From Streptomyces sp. T12 (lineage in GTDB: Bacteria > Actinomycetota > Actinomycetes > Streptomycetales > Streptomycetaceae), in the NCBI RefSeq assembly GCF_028736035.1, contig NZ_CP117866.1:11296782-11360781 (forward strand): a DNA stretch of 64,000 bases, read 5' to 3'. This document shows positions 18,771 through 27,661 of this stretch, in pieces (within the stretch, counting starts at the first letter, position 1; each line of letters opens with the position of its first letter). Position numbers and translations under genes: made by a program. Under the pieces are notes generated by a model. The model was given only the letters and a program-made list of their open reading frames with translations. It was not told where the DNA came from and did not search any database.

Positions 18771-18835
18771 ACACGACATGTCTACACGACATGTCTACAC
18801 GACATGTCTACACGACATGTCTACACGACATGTCT
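18771..18835. repeat. 13-bp tandem repeat, five perfect copies
   Basis: ACACGACATGTCT is repeated five times without interruption. Each copy contains the 8-bp palindrome GACATGTC, so the array is also five dyads at 13-bp spacing. It lies directly before, and partly inside, the start of the secreted crystallin-like gene. Thirteen is not a multiple of three, so changes in copy number would change reading frame. Confidence 0.95.
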
Positions 18836-19234
18836 ACTCAAGGAGACGTCCTGCCCGTCTTGCGCAAGGTTCTACTCACGGCTGCGGCCTTTGCCGACGC
18901 ATTCATCATTACCCAACCGGCATCCGCCCAGCCCCTCGCACTCGCGTCCTCCGATTCCTCTGCCGGCCCCGGGCTGGCGGCCGCCAGTCGGCACGCCTAC
19001 GCCGATACGGGCTTCGAAGGCCTGGATCGTTGGTTCGACGGAGGTGTGCGGGAGTGCAAGTACGTCGGCGATACCTGGAACGACCAAATCCGGTCCGCCC
19101 GCACGGAGGTTGACCACCGCAGGGTGGAGAGGTGGGACAACGCCGACTGCAACGGGGGTTCGATCGCCATCGACGGTTCCGGCTACCGCAGCATTGGTGC
19201 ATGGGTCAGCGCCTACCGCATCGTCAACGAGTAG
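18830..19234 (+). CDS. secreted beta/gamma-crystallin-like (peptidase inhibitor I36-like) protein, up to 134 aa
   Basis: Signal peptide (LRKVLLTAAAFADAFIITQ, then PASAQP) followed by a single Greek-key-type domain: GVRECKYVGDTWNDQIRSA, then ERWDNADCNGG and GSGYRSIGAWVSAYRI, with two Cys that could pair. This resembles small secreted crystallin-like or I36-family proteins of Streptomyces. The start is uncertain: ATG at 18830 lies in the last repeat copy. The ribosome site AAGGAG (18840-18845) better serves a start around 18851-18862, and a TTG at 18860 would give a clean signal peptide. Confidence 0.65.
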   Translation: MSTQGDVLPVLRKVLLTAAAFADAFIITQPASAQPLALASSDSSAGPGLAAASRHAYADTGFEGLDRWFDGGVRECKYVGDTWNDQIRSARTEVDHRRVERWDNADCNGGSIAIDGSGYRSIGAWVSAYRIVNE

Positions 19235-19442
19235 CCAGAGACGTCCGCTGACTGATCTGTGGTGATGGCACATGGTCAGACCGGCGCCTCCGTCGCGCCC
19301 GGCACCGCTGTCTGCGGAGGAACTTCCTGCCCGATATGCGACCTCGGTTCGACCGAACCGAGGGTCGACGGCACCTCGCGTACGTGCCCAACATGCCTCA
19401 ACAACCCGCTGATACCTGTCAGGCGCGGGCTCCTGGGGCCAC

Positions 19443-19667
19443 ATGACGAACATGCCTGACGCTCAATCTGCACCCGAGACAAAGGCCCTGCCGCCCGAGT
19501 TCGCGGACCGCTTGTTCACCTCACGCGAGCAGGGCGTCACCGAGCAGCAGCTCCAGCAGATCGCGGCCGACGGCTTCGCACGGATGTACTTCCGCAGCAA
19601 CAACACCCGTGCAGCCGGCCTGTGCGTGGAGTTCACCGACGTGGAGTCCATCGAGATCCAGCTGTAG
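19443..19667 (+). CDS. small hypothetical protein, 74 aa
   Basis: A small acidic soluble protein (LPPEFADRLFTSREQGVTEQ, then QLQQIAADGFARMYFRSNN) ending FTDVESIEIQL. Codon usage is regular with strong third-position GC, which argues for a real gene. No clear ribosome site; ATG at 19452 is an alternative start. Family not recognised. Confidence 0.5.
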   Translation: MTNMPDAQSAPETKALPPEFADRLFTSREQGVTEQQLQQIAADGFARMYFRSNNTRAAGLCVEFTDVESIEIQL

Positions 19668-19792
19668 GTCCGGCCATCACAAGCGCCTCGTCCCTGGCAT
19701 TGAAGCGACACCGTTGGCGCACTCGTACAGGCCGGGCTCGCCCTGGAGTGGCCATCGCGGTGGGGGAGCGGTAGTCCTGCAACGGCCCCGAA

Positions 19793-20311
19793 CTACTCCT
19801 CCCCGGACTCGAAGTCTTCCAGGAAGTAGCTGTCGTGTCGGATGCGAAACTGCTTAAGGTCTTCGCCACCGCGCTGCGCCATTTCCGCGACCCGCTCGAA
19901 GTACTCCTCGCGTGGGGCGCCTGGGGAGAAGAGCATGAGCATGGACATAGGCTCGTCGGTCACGTTTTTGAAGGCGTGCAGGCCGCCGACCGGTACGTAC
20001 AGGAAGTCGCCCGCGCGGCCCGTGACCCACTTCTCGCCGTTGTACAGCTCCAGTTCGCCGGAGAGAATGTAGAAGGACTCCGACATCGCCTTGTGGAAGT
20101 GGGTCTTGGCCCCAGCGGACCGTGCACCCAGCTCCACCTTGTACAGGCCGAATTCGCCGCCGGTCGACTCGTTGGTGGCGAGGTAGTGGGTAGAGGCGCC
20201 GGGTGAGGAGATGTCCGGTGGGCTGTCGGCCGGGCGGAAGGCCGCTTTCACTTCGCCCTTGTTGCGGTGGTAGCGGGCTTCTGGGTACTCAAGGTATTCC
20301 GGGTACGACAT
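19793..20311 (-). CDS. cupin-domain protein, 172 aa
   Basis: Single conserved cupin barrel. Motif 1 is visible as AKTHFHKAMSESFYILSGEL: two His, a Glu position and glycine. Motif 2 is GDFLYVPVGGLHAF: Gly, Pro and His. Together these give the usual His3/Glu metal site. ATG at 20311 (MSYPEYLEYPE) is supported by AGGGAG upstream; a longer frame from 20344 is less likely. The acidic C-terminus FLEDFESGEE is unusual. Could be an isomerase, dioxygenase or sugar-binding enzyme; no pathway neighbours help. Downstream lies an IS1182-like element. Confidence 0.82.
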   Translation of the reverse strand: MSYPEYLEYPEARYHRNKGEVKAAFRPADSPPDISSPGASTHYLATNESTGGEFGLYKVELGARSAGAKTHFHKAMSESFYILSGELELYNGEKWVTGRAGDFLYVPVGGLHAFKNVTDEPMSMLMLFSPGAPREEYFERVAEMAQRGGEDLKQFRIRHDSYFLEDFESGEE

Positions 20312-20433
20312 GATGCGCTCCCTCTTGGCAGGTTCCACCAGCATGGTGGCTCCCGCATCCAGAAGGGGGCATCGGACTTGCGGATGATCTTGGGTTGGCC
20401 CGGGCTGAGGGCTGGGGACCTAGTACTGCAGTG

Positions 20434-22111
20434 CTAGGTGGTAGGCCGTAGGGCCGCCAGGCGAGACGTTCGTGTGCGGGCTCGCGGAGTGTCGGTCCAC
20501 CAGGCGTTGAGGCGTTGGAAGTTCATCGCGGTGACCGTGAGCTGGTGTTGTAGCCGGGCTTTGGCCAGGCCGTGATACCGGCATCGCCGCAGGCCGAAGG
20601 CGCGGACACCCTGGGAGATCGTGCCTTCGACACCGGCCCGGTGTGCGTACTGTTCCTTCCACTCCTGGGTGTCTTCCTGGGCTCGTGCCTGTTGGATCAC
20701 CTCGTACTCCGCCTGGGGGCGGAGGGTGATCCGACGGCCCATGTCCCCCTTGCTGTTGGAACGGGTGCGCTGCTCTCGGGTGTTGCAGGGACGGCAGGCA
20801 GCTGGCGGGAACCGTGCTCGGACCACGGCCGCCCCGTACTGGGAACGGTCTTCGGCCCAGCGGCTGCTGGTCGCACCGTTGGGGCAGGTTACCTGCCGGT
20901 TGTCCAGTCGATGGTGAAGTCGGCCTGGGAGAAGCCGCCGCCGTCCTTGGTCTGCCAGCTGGTGGACGCGAGCATCGGGCCTACCAGGTCGATCTTGTGG
21001 TCCCGGCGGGCGGTGACCACTTGTCTGGCTGTCGCGTAGCCGGCGTCGACCAGGTGCCGATCGGGCAGGAGGTCGCGTTTGGCGAGGTGTGCGTGGATCG
21101 GGGCGACCAGGCGCACGTCCTGGACGGTGGAGTCGGCTGTGGCGACGTGTGTGATCAGGTTCGAGCTGTCCGGCTCGCAGGTCTCGGTGAGGTGGACCTT
21201 GTAGCCGTCCCAGAAGATGCCGCGCTTCACGCTCCCTCGCGCGTCGATGTCGTAGGGGGTGACCAGCCGCTCCGCTCCCGGCGGGCGGTCCTTGAGGTCG
21301 CGGCGACGGACCTGCCCCTCGTCGACGAAGTACTGCTGGATCCACATCTGCCGCAGGGTCTGGACCCGGTCGAGCTGCCGCAGGGACGGCGGGGCGTCCG
21401 GTCCGTGCAGGGCCGCCAGCAGCCCCAGCCCGTCGGCGCCGATCTGCTCGATCAGCTCCGTCTGTTTCGTCTTCTCCTTGGGCAGGCGGGTGTCCTCGAA
21501 CCGGATCGCGTATCGGCCGAACCAGTCGGCCGGAGCCCAGCTGGCCAGCCACTCCGGCTCGCGGGCGGCCACGCTGTTCAGCGTGGCCCGCAGGGTCTCA
21601 CCGAGCCGCACCAGCCCGTTGATCTGCCGCGCGGCGGACAGCACGATCGTGGAGTCCGTGCGCGCACGGCCACCGGCTTTGAGCAAGCCGCACTCCGCAG
21701 CGGCCTCCAGAACCCGGTCCAGGAGGCCGATCCCGGCATCTCCCGCGATCAGCCGGTCCCTGAACTCGGTGCGCACCGAGTGGTCGAAACCCGGATCGGT
21801 CAGTTCCAGCCCCAGCAGGTACTTCCAGTCCAGCCGCCCGCGCACTGCGTCCGCGGCCTGCCGGTCCGAGAGCCCTCGGCGAACTGCATGACCGACACCA
21901 ACGCCAACTGGCCCGGCGACCATGCCAGCTTCCCCCTGCTCGAATACTGCCCGGCGAAGTCCGCGTCCGAGAACAGCTCGCCCAGCTCATCTCGGATCCG
22001 TATGGCCAGGCTGCCCTTCGGAAACGCGGCCCGTGCCACCCGGGCCGTCTCATCAGGAACCCCGCCGATCTTCCTGGCGTGCAGCGACACCGACACCCTC
22101 CCCAGACACAA
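20434..22111 (-). pseudogene. IS1182-family transposase, two frameshifts
   Basis: Nearly complete transposase spread over three frames. N-terminal: KIGGVPDETARVARAAFPKG through SVMQFAEG. Middle: LSDRQAADAVRGRLDWKYLL, TDSTIVLSAARQING and the DAGYATARQV catalytic region. C-terminal: RRITLRPQAEYEVIQQAR and the HRAGVEGTISQGVRAFGLRR block. One base is missing at ~21876 (GGCTCTCGG for GGCCTCTCGG) and one at ~20904 (CTGGACAACC for CTGGGACAACC). With those two bases restored the gene would be full length, so these could be assembly errors. Left of it, CTAGTACTGCAGTGCTAG at 20421 is a candidate element end. Confidence 0.82.
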
Positions 22112-22587
22112 CGTCGGCCTTCACGACCACAACGGGTCATGAAGGCGGACGTCACGCTCGCCCCGGAATTCGCCAACGGTGTCTTGAAGCTGCCGGGCGC
22201 GAGGCCTTTCACATTCCTGCGAGGACCGAGCCATGACGCCCAGGCTCAGGGCGACTTCAAGCCCGGTATGCCCCGGCCGGACTCACTTCCTCTCGGCCAG
22301 ACTCACTCATCCTCCTCACCCGACGGCACTGGCCTGAATCGGAACAGCCGGATGAACACGAGTGCGACAGTGTTCCCGCCTTGAGGAGTCGGTTTACCGG
22401 GTTTAACCGATGTGCTTCCCGAAAAGAGTGACGTGCATCACGGTGTGTAGATTCTGACCTGCTGTTTTACGCCCGGCAACGCACTCAGGGTGTAGCCGGT
22501 CTGCAGATCGGGAACGTCGCCAAGCGCTGTGCTCCGGCTGCGAGTTACAACGACACGATCACCCGTCGATAGACTCCAAGAACGCGA
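22112..22587. other. no recognised gene
   Basis: Roughly 475 bases between the IS1182-like element and a hairpin. Somewhat AT-richer around 22385-22450 (GGTTTACCGGGTTTAACCGA). No gene or second element end identified. Confidence 0.35.
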
Positions 22588-22641
22588 AAGGAGCCCTGCT
22601 TCCCAACGGGTTTCCAGGCCACTGAGTTGGGAGGGCTCCTT
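22588..22641. terminator. two-part stem-loop, likely bidirectional terminator
   Basis: Outer arms AAGGAGCCCT / AGGGCTCCTT (22588-22597 and 22632-22641) and inner arms CCCAAC / GTTGGG (22602-22607 and 22626-22631) with a four-base bulge on one side. No U-tract, as usual for high-GC actinobacterial terminators. Confidence 0.6.
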
Positions 22642-22692
22642 GCGTGGTGCCGCAACGCAACGAACGCAACTAACACCAGTACGGAGCTTAGC

Positions 22693-22878
22693 GTGAATTC
22701 ACGAGACAAACATCCACGCCCCGTGGACAGATGGCTGGCGTCTATGCGCATTCACCTGCGGAAATGGGGCGATAGCCGTGGACACAGTGTCCACTACCAC
22801 TTCCTTCAGGGCGTGGCCTACAAGCTGGGCAGCGGCGCCGTGACGCTGCTGATCCTGTGGTGGGAGACCCGCCGCTGA
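22693..22878 (+). CDS. small basic hypothetical protein, 61 aa
   Basis: GTG at 22693 with GGAG upstream gives VNSRDKHPRPVDRWLASMRI, then HLRKWGDSRGHSVHYHFLQG and a hydrophobic YKLGSGAVTLLILWWETRR end. The C-terminus could be a short membrane-associated helix. It stands alone between a terminator-like stem and the APC permease. Family not recognised. The region is mirrored in the aberrant tail of the window. Confidence 0.4.
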   Translation: MNSRDKHPRPVDRWLASMRIHLRKWGDSRGHSVHYHFLQGVAYKLGSGAVTLLILWWETRR

Positions 22879-23456
22879 TCTCGCTGCGGGCCCGCGCTCA
22901 CCTGCGGGCCCGCAGCCCCGGCACCATGAGCAGCCATGAGCCGGCCGTCATCCCGCCGGGACGCCGCGCCGCCGGCCCACCAGGACAGGCGCGGCGCGGT
23001 GGCCGCGCGGACGGCCTGCCCGAAGCCCACCTGGCCGCACTGCGTGTCCGTACCGCCGAAAATCCTCGCCTGGGCGGCGCCACCGAAGAACGCGAACGAG
23101 GCCAGAAGGAACGACCGTGCGCGTTCAGCCGGGCTTGCCCACGCAGGCGGTTGGCGGCGGCCGCGCCCTGCAGTTCCGCCACCGCCACCGCCACCGCCAC
23201 TGCAAGCGAGCTGGCCGGCTCGATCAACTTCTGCTTGGGCGCGCGAAGGCCGGCCGCGCACCCGGCCCGGCGTCGGTGCCGGCCTCGTCCACATCCCTGT
23301 GACCACGAGCGATAGGTGGCCAGGCGACTCCGTAGAGGTGCAGGTCTCACGCTCGCGTCGATTTTTGATCGGCCATTTTGACGAGCGGTAGTTGGCCAAT
23401 TTTGTGGAGGTTCCAGGCGGTGGACCAGGTCTGTGCCAGGCGGCGGGGCGCGGGGG
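22879..23456. other. no recognised gene; low-complexity stretch
   Basis: About 580 bases with conflicting frames on both strands. Contains a CCGCCA run (four units at ~23176-23200). No supported gene. Confidence 0.4.
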
Positions 23457-25448
23457 TCAGCCGCCGACGTGGATGCCGGGGCGGCGGTCGGGGTCGGGTT
23501 CGTTGCTGCGGATGATTTCGCGGGTGACGGGGGCGGTGTCGCCGCGGCCGAGCAGGAAGTAGCGGAACATGTGCATGAGGGGGCTGCCCTCGGCCCACGC
23601 GAAGTAGCAGTGCGGCTGAACGCCGGTGGCGTTGCGCAGGGCGAGCAGGATTGCGGCGATGGCGTTCGGTGCAGCCGGGGCCTCGGCGCGCAGGATTCGG
23701 TAGCCGTCGACTTCGACGCCGCGTACGGCGAGGGTTTCGCTGAAGTCGGACGGGTCGACCACGTCGATTTCCACGAACAGCACGTCGGCCGGGGTGGGCA
23801 CCGGATTGGTGCCGCGCTGCTCGCGTTCCTTGGCGGAGTACTCGGCGCCGTCGCCGGCCTGGCGGCGGTTGGCGATGATGTTGATGGCGTTGTCGTGGGC
23901 GAGGGTGTCGGTGATGAACCGGCGGGCGTCCGGGTCGAAGACGATGCGGTCGGCGCGCAGTTCGGTGGTGCGCGAGACCCGGGAGATCAGCGACACGGCG
24001 ATGATGCCGGCGATGAACATGCCGGAGATGGTGATGCCGTCGGGCTTGTCGACGATGTTGGCCACCAGGGCGTAGAGCAGGATCGCGGTGAGCAGTGCGA
24101 AGCCTGTGGCGGTCGCACGCCGGCGGCGGCGTACGACCGAGACGGTGACGGCGAAGGCGCCGGAGACCATCATGGCCAGGATGCCGGTGGCGTAGGCGCC
24201 TGCCTGGGCGTCGACGTCGGCGTCGAACGCGATGGTGATGAGGACACAGAGGACGGTGTAGACGATCACGACCGGGCGTACCGCGCGTCCCCATTCCGGG
24301 GCCATGCCGTAGTCGGGAAGGTACCGCGGGACGATGTTGACCAGCCCCGCCATCGCGGACGCGCCCGCGAACCACAGGATGAGGATGGTGCTCACGTCGT
24401 AGACGGTGCCGAACGCCTCCCCGACGTTCTCATGGGCCAGCCAGGCCAGGGCCCGGCCGTTGGCCCCGCCACCGGGCTCGAACTCCTTATGAGGAATGAG
24501 GACCGTGGTCACGAAGCTCGCGGACAGCAGGTAGACGCTCATGATGAGCGCGGCGGTGGTCAGCAGCGTACGGGTGTTGCGGATCCGCGAGCGCAGCCGC
24601 TGCTCGGGATCGGCGCCTACGGCGGACACCAGGGGCATCATGCTCACCCCGGTCTCGAAACCCGACAGACCCAGTACCAGCAGCGGAAACGCCATAAGCG
24701 CCGGACCTGCCAGATCACCGAATCCGCCTCCGCCCTCGGCGAGTGCGTCCGTCCACGCCGAGAACGCCCCCGGCGTGGTGAACACGTCGACCAATCCGAC
24801 GGCGATAACCACCGCGTTGAGCACCAAGAAGACCGCGACCAGCGGGATGGCCACACTGACCGCTTCGCTGAACCCGAGCAGGAACACCCCTCCGAGTACC
24901 AGCAACAACGCCACCGTGATGGCGACCTCGTGGCCGTGCAGGGCATGGGGCAGGTAGGGGTTTTCCATCATGTGGACGGAGGCGTCCGCCGCGGACAGAG
25001 TGATCGTGATGATCCACGAGGTGGCCACGAAGCCGAGCAGGACCAGCACGAAGAGCTTGCCCCACCAGAACGGCAGCAGATCCTCGAGCATCGCCACCGA
25101 CCCGGCGCCGTGCGGGCTCTCCCGGGCCACCCGCCGGTACATCGGCAGCATCCCCACCAGCGTCAGCGCCACGATCAGCAGTGTCGCCAACGGCGACACC
25201 GCTCCGGCCGCCAGTGCCGCGATCGCCGGCACGTACGCCAGGCTGGAGAAGTAGTCCACCCCCGTCAGGCACATCACCTTCCACCAGGCTTGCGGCTCGG
25301 TATGCCCCTCACCCGCCGCCGGCCCGACCGGCTGCACCCGGTGGCGCAGCAACCACCGTGCCAGGCTGCCGTTCGACTGCTCCCGAAGAGCGGGACTGTC
25401 CACCACTTCCGGCACGGCCAGTTCGTTCGCGTTCTTCATATCCCCCAT
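23457..25448 (-). CDS. APC-superfamily amino-acid/cation permease, 663 aa
   Basis: Integral membrane protein with about 12 helices in residues ~60-500: [20 protein letters not shown] at helix 1 (a GxDYxSS motif of this subgroup), [19 protein letters not shown] at the unwound helix-6 equivalent. A ~150-residue soluble C-terminal domain ([20 protein letters not shown] onward) follows, as in potassium- or amino-acid-type APC carriers. Starts considered: ATG at 25448 (AGGAAGG upstream) and ATG at 25439. Intact and isolated, flanked by IS debris. Substrate unknown. Confidence 0.85.
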   Translation of the reverse strand: MGDMKNANELAVPEVVDSPALREQSNGSLARWLLRHRVQPVGPAAGEGHTEPQAWWKVMCLTGVDYFSSLAYVPAIAALAAGAVSPLATLLIVALTLVGMLPMYRRVARESPHGAGSVAMLEDLLPFWWGKLFVLVLLGFVATSWIITITLSAADASVHMMENPYLPHALHGHEVAITVALLLVLGGVFLLGFSEAVSVAIPLVAVFLVLNAVVIAVGLVDVFTTPGAFSAWTDALAEGGGGFGDLAGPALMAFPLLVLGLSGFETGVSMMPLVSAVGADPEQRLRSRIRNTRTLLTTAALIMSVYLLSASFVTTVLIPHKEFEPGGGANGRALAWLAHENVGEAFGTVYDVSTILILWFAGASAMAGLVNIVPRYLPDYGMAPEWGRAVRPVVIVYTVLCVLITIAFDADVDAQAGAYATGILAMMVSGAFAVTVSVVRRRRRATATGFALLTAILLYALVANIVDKPDGITISGMFIAGIIAVSLISRVSRTTELRADRIVFDPDARRFITDTLAHDNAINIIANRRQAGDGAEYSAKEREQRGTNPVPTPADVLFVEIDVVDPSDFSETLAVRGVEVDGYRILRAEAPAAPNAIAAILLALRNATGVQPHCYFAWAEGSPLMHMFRYFLLGRGDTAPVTREIIRSNEPDPDRRPGIHVGG

Positions 25449-25719
25449 CAGCCTTCCTGGTTGCCCAGCGCACCGGTCGCAGCAGGCACCGCACTCACGG
25501 CATCGCAACGATCACCGAGTATGCGACCTCTCAGTCGCCCCGACCCCACCGGGGGCGACATACCGCTGCCCGTGCGCATCACCATGCCCGCCGAGGTCTC
25601 GGCAGGTGGGAAAGCGGTGACCACGCCTGACTGATCCAGCGGGGCGCCGCCGCCCTCGCCACTTGGGCAGCGACGCAGGCAGGGACAGTCACCGACACTC
25701 GCCTCTACAGGAAAGGAAA

Positions 25720-27165
25720 GGTGACCGTGTCGGGCCTGGGTGTGGCTTCACCCACCACGGACCCGACGCGGCCCCGGATCGACCACGGAGGTCCGCTGCC
25801 CACCAACCAAAGGGCCGGACACCGGCCAACCGCAGGCCGTCGGCTAGTGGCTATGGGCCGGTGTGGACCTGCCTGCGGTCTTGGCCTGTTTGGGAGTGGT
25901 GGTGCCGGGGGGCGTTGGGCTTGCGGATCAGCGCTTGCAGATAGTGGTTCAGCTCTGGGCGTGAGGTGGGCTTCGTGTTGAGCCGTTCGTGTGTGTGGGG
26001 GGGCCTGGTCCCGGTCGTGGATGGCGAGATGGTCGGTGTGGAGTATCACCTGCACTGTCTGGCCGATCGGCTGGATCGGAATCGAGTTGCGGTTGGTCTG
26101 CGCGGCGGTCTGGCTGGAGCGGTGGGCCCGTGGTGTGAAGTGCCGGCCTGTCTCGGACGGCTTGGTCGGTAACGGCTTGAGCGACGGCGCTTCAACGGCG
26201 GAGTACTTGCCTACCGTCGTCGCCCGTGAGCGGATTCTGCGGCTTTCGTCCTGTGGGTCGCACTGGTCGGTCATTTCGTTGAGTTCGGTCGGCGGGGCGG
26301 CCGCGGGAGCGGGGACGAGGTGGTTGCGCCGGATGTATCCGGTCTGTTCTTCGGCGCCGTCCTTGTCGTGGGCGTCTTCGAGTTCTGGTCTGCTGTAGAA
26401 GCTCTTGATGCTCCAGTGTGTGCGAAATGCGGTTCACCGCTTGCTGTCCTGGCGGTGCCGGGTGAACCCGGGCTTCTGGGCGACGGCGGTCTTGAGGTTG
26501 TCGTGGCGGATGTGGCCGCGAGGGGTGCCGCCCAGCAGGGACAGCGCGTGATCGTGGCCCTCGAAGAATGCCTCCTGGCCGCGGGACGCGAAGACCCGGT
26601 GGACCGCTTTGCCGCTTTGCCCGGGTACGGCAGCCGGAAGGGGAACGGATGGCAGCGGGTCGCTGCGCCGGTGAGCGCGATGTGCACGTCTTCGAAGTCC
26701 CTTTCTGCCTCGGTGCCCGGCAGATGGGTCTGCGGCACGGACACCTCCACCGGCCCCCGCCCCGCCTCCTGGCGGATCTCCCCACGGCGTGTGGCGATGC
26801 AGCCGCGGACCATCTGATAGGGGATCCCCGTCGCGGCGTACTCGTCCAGCAGCCGGTCGAAGACCCGCTTGGCGGTTTGGCGGTGTGCCGCTGCTTCGGC
26901 GGAGCGTCCAGATCCCTGTGCAGTATCTCGTCGATCAGCGGCTTGTAGGGACCCCGCCTGGTCGGACGCGGGGGCGGCTTCCTGCGCGGCTCAGACCACA
27001 TCAGGTCCGGTGCCCTGCGGTCCGTCTGCCAGGTCACCCCGTACTTGCGCTGCAGAGCACGCACCGACATCCTCGCGCGGTGGTCCCGGCGGATCGCCGC
27101 GTACAGATCAGCCTTGGGTTTCGGCAGACGCGGTGCCCCCAGCGGGAGAAGCACAGCCATCGTCC
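25720..27165 (-). pseudogene. IS21-family IstA transposase, degenerate
   Basis: Pieces of IstA in several frames in the right order. N-terminal: KADLYAAIRRDHRARMSVRA, then LQRKYGVTW. Next GPYKPLIDEILHRDLDAPPK, EIRQEAGRGPVEVSVPQTHL and a region usually reading FGDVHI, here FEDVHI. C-terminal: RIRSRATTVGKYSAVEAPSL and LKPLPTKPSETGRHFTPRA. At least three frame changes (about 26280, 26500 and 26810) and numerous substitutions. No IstB helper gene follows. Not functional. Confidence 0.75.
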
Positions 27166-27359
27166 CGCCACAAGGCCCCAACTGCCCCTAAAACACAGCG
27201 ACATCGCTTTTGCCGGAGTAACGGTGACATCCGCGCTCAAGGACAAATGACACTACGACACTATGACTCGCCGGCAGAGCCGGTGGAGAAAGCCAGCTGG
27301 TGCATGGATGCCGTCCGGTCCTGGGAACGGGTTTGGGCGGAGCGGTTGGGGTGGGAGTG

Positions 27360-27530
27360 AGGCGGCGAAGCGTTTTGAGGGCGTTGTCCTCATGCTGGTC
27401 ACAGCGTGCCGGGTGCTGGCCGATGGGCTACGTCTGTTCATCCCCGATATTGCCACGCGGATCACCGGGCAGCTGATACGGGCCGAGGGGCGTCTTCGCG
27501 CAGCACGCCTTCTTCCCTTCGCCTTGAGAG
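27360..27530 (+). pseudogene. methionyl-tRNA-synthetase-like C-terminal scrap
   Basis: The short stretch EAAKRFEGVVLMLVTACRVL, then ADGLRLFIPDIATRITGQL and RAARLLPFAL, resembles the anticodon-binding helix bundle at the end of class I (MetG-type) synthetases. There the usual text is ACRVLADxLxPFLPxxAxRI followed by PLFPR. Only about 55 residues survive. Assignment by motif memory; moderate confidence. Confidence 0.45.
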
Positions 27531-27661
27531 GGGCACGCAGTCAGTGTGATATCCGGTGTTGGAGGGGCCTGGTTGCCCATGGCGGCGGCTGGGATGCCTG
27601 GCTGGATCGCCGGCCGGTGGGGGGGGGAGTGCCTTGATCGGTGTGCTGTGGGAGCTGGTTG

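Noticed and set aside
18771..18835. Possible CRISPR array
   Set aside because: The 13-bp units are directly abutting with no spacers; it is a simple tandem repeat.
23176..23200. CCGCCA microsatellite as a regulatory repeat
   Set aside because: Short, common in high-GC DNA, in a stretch without any supported gene.
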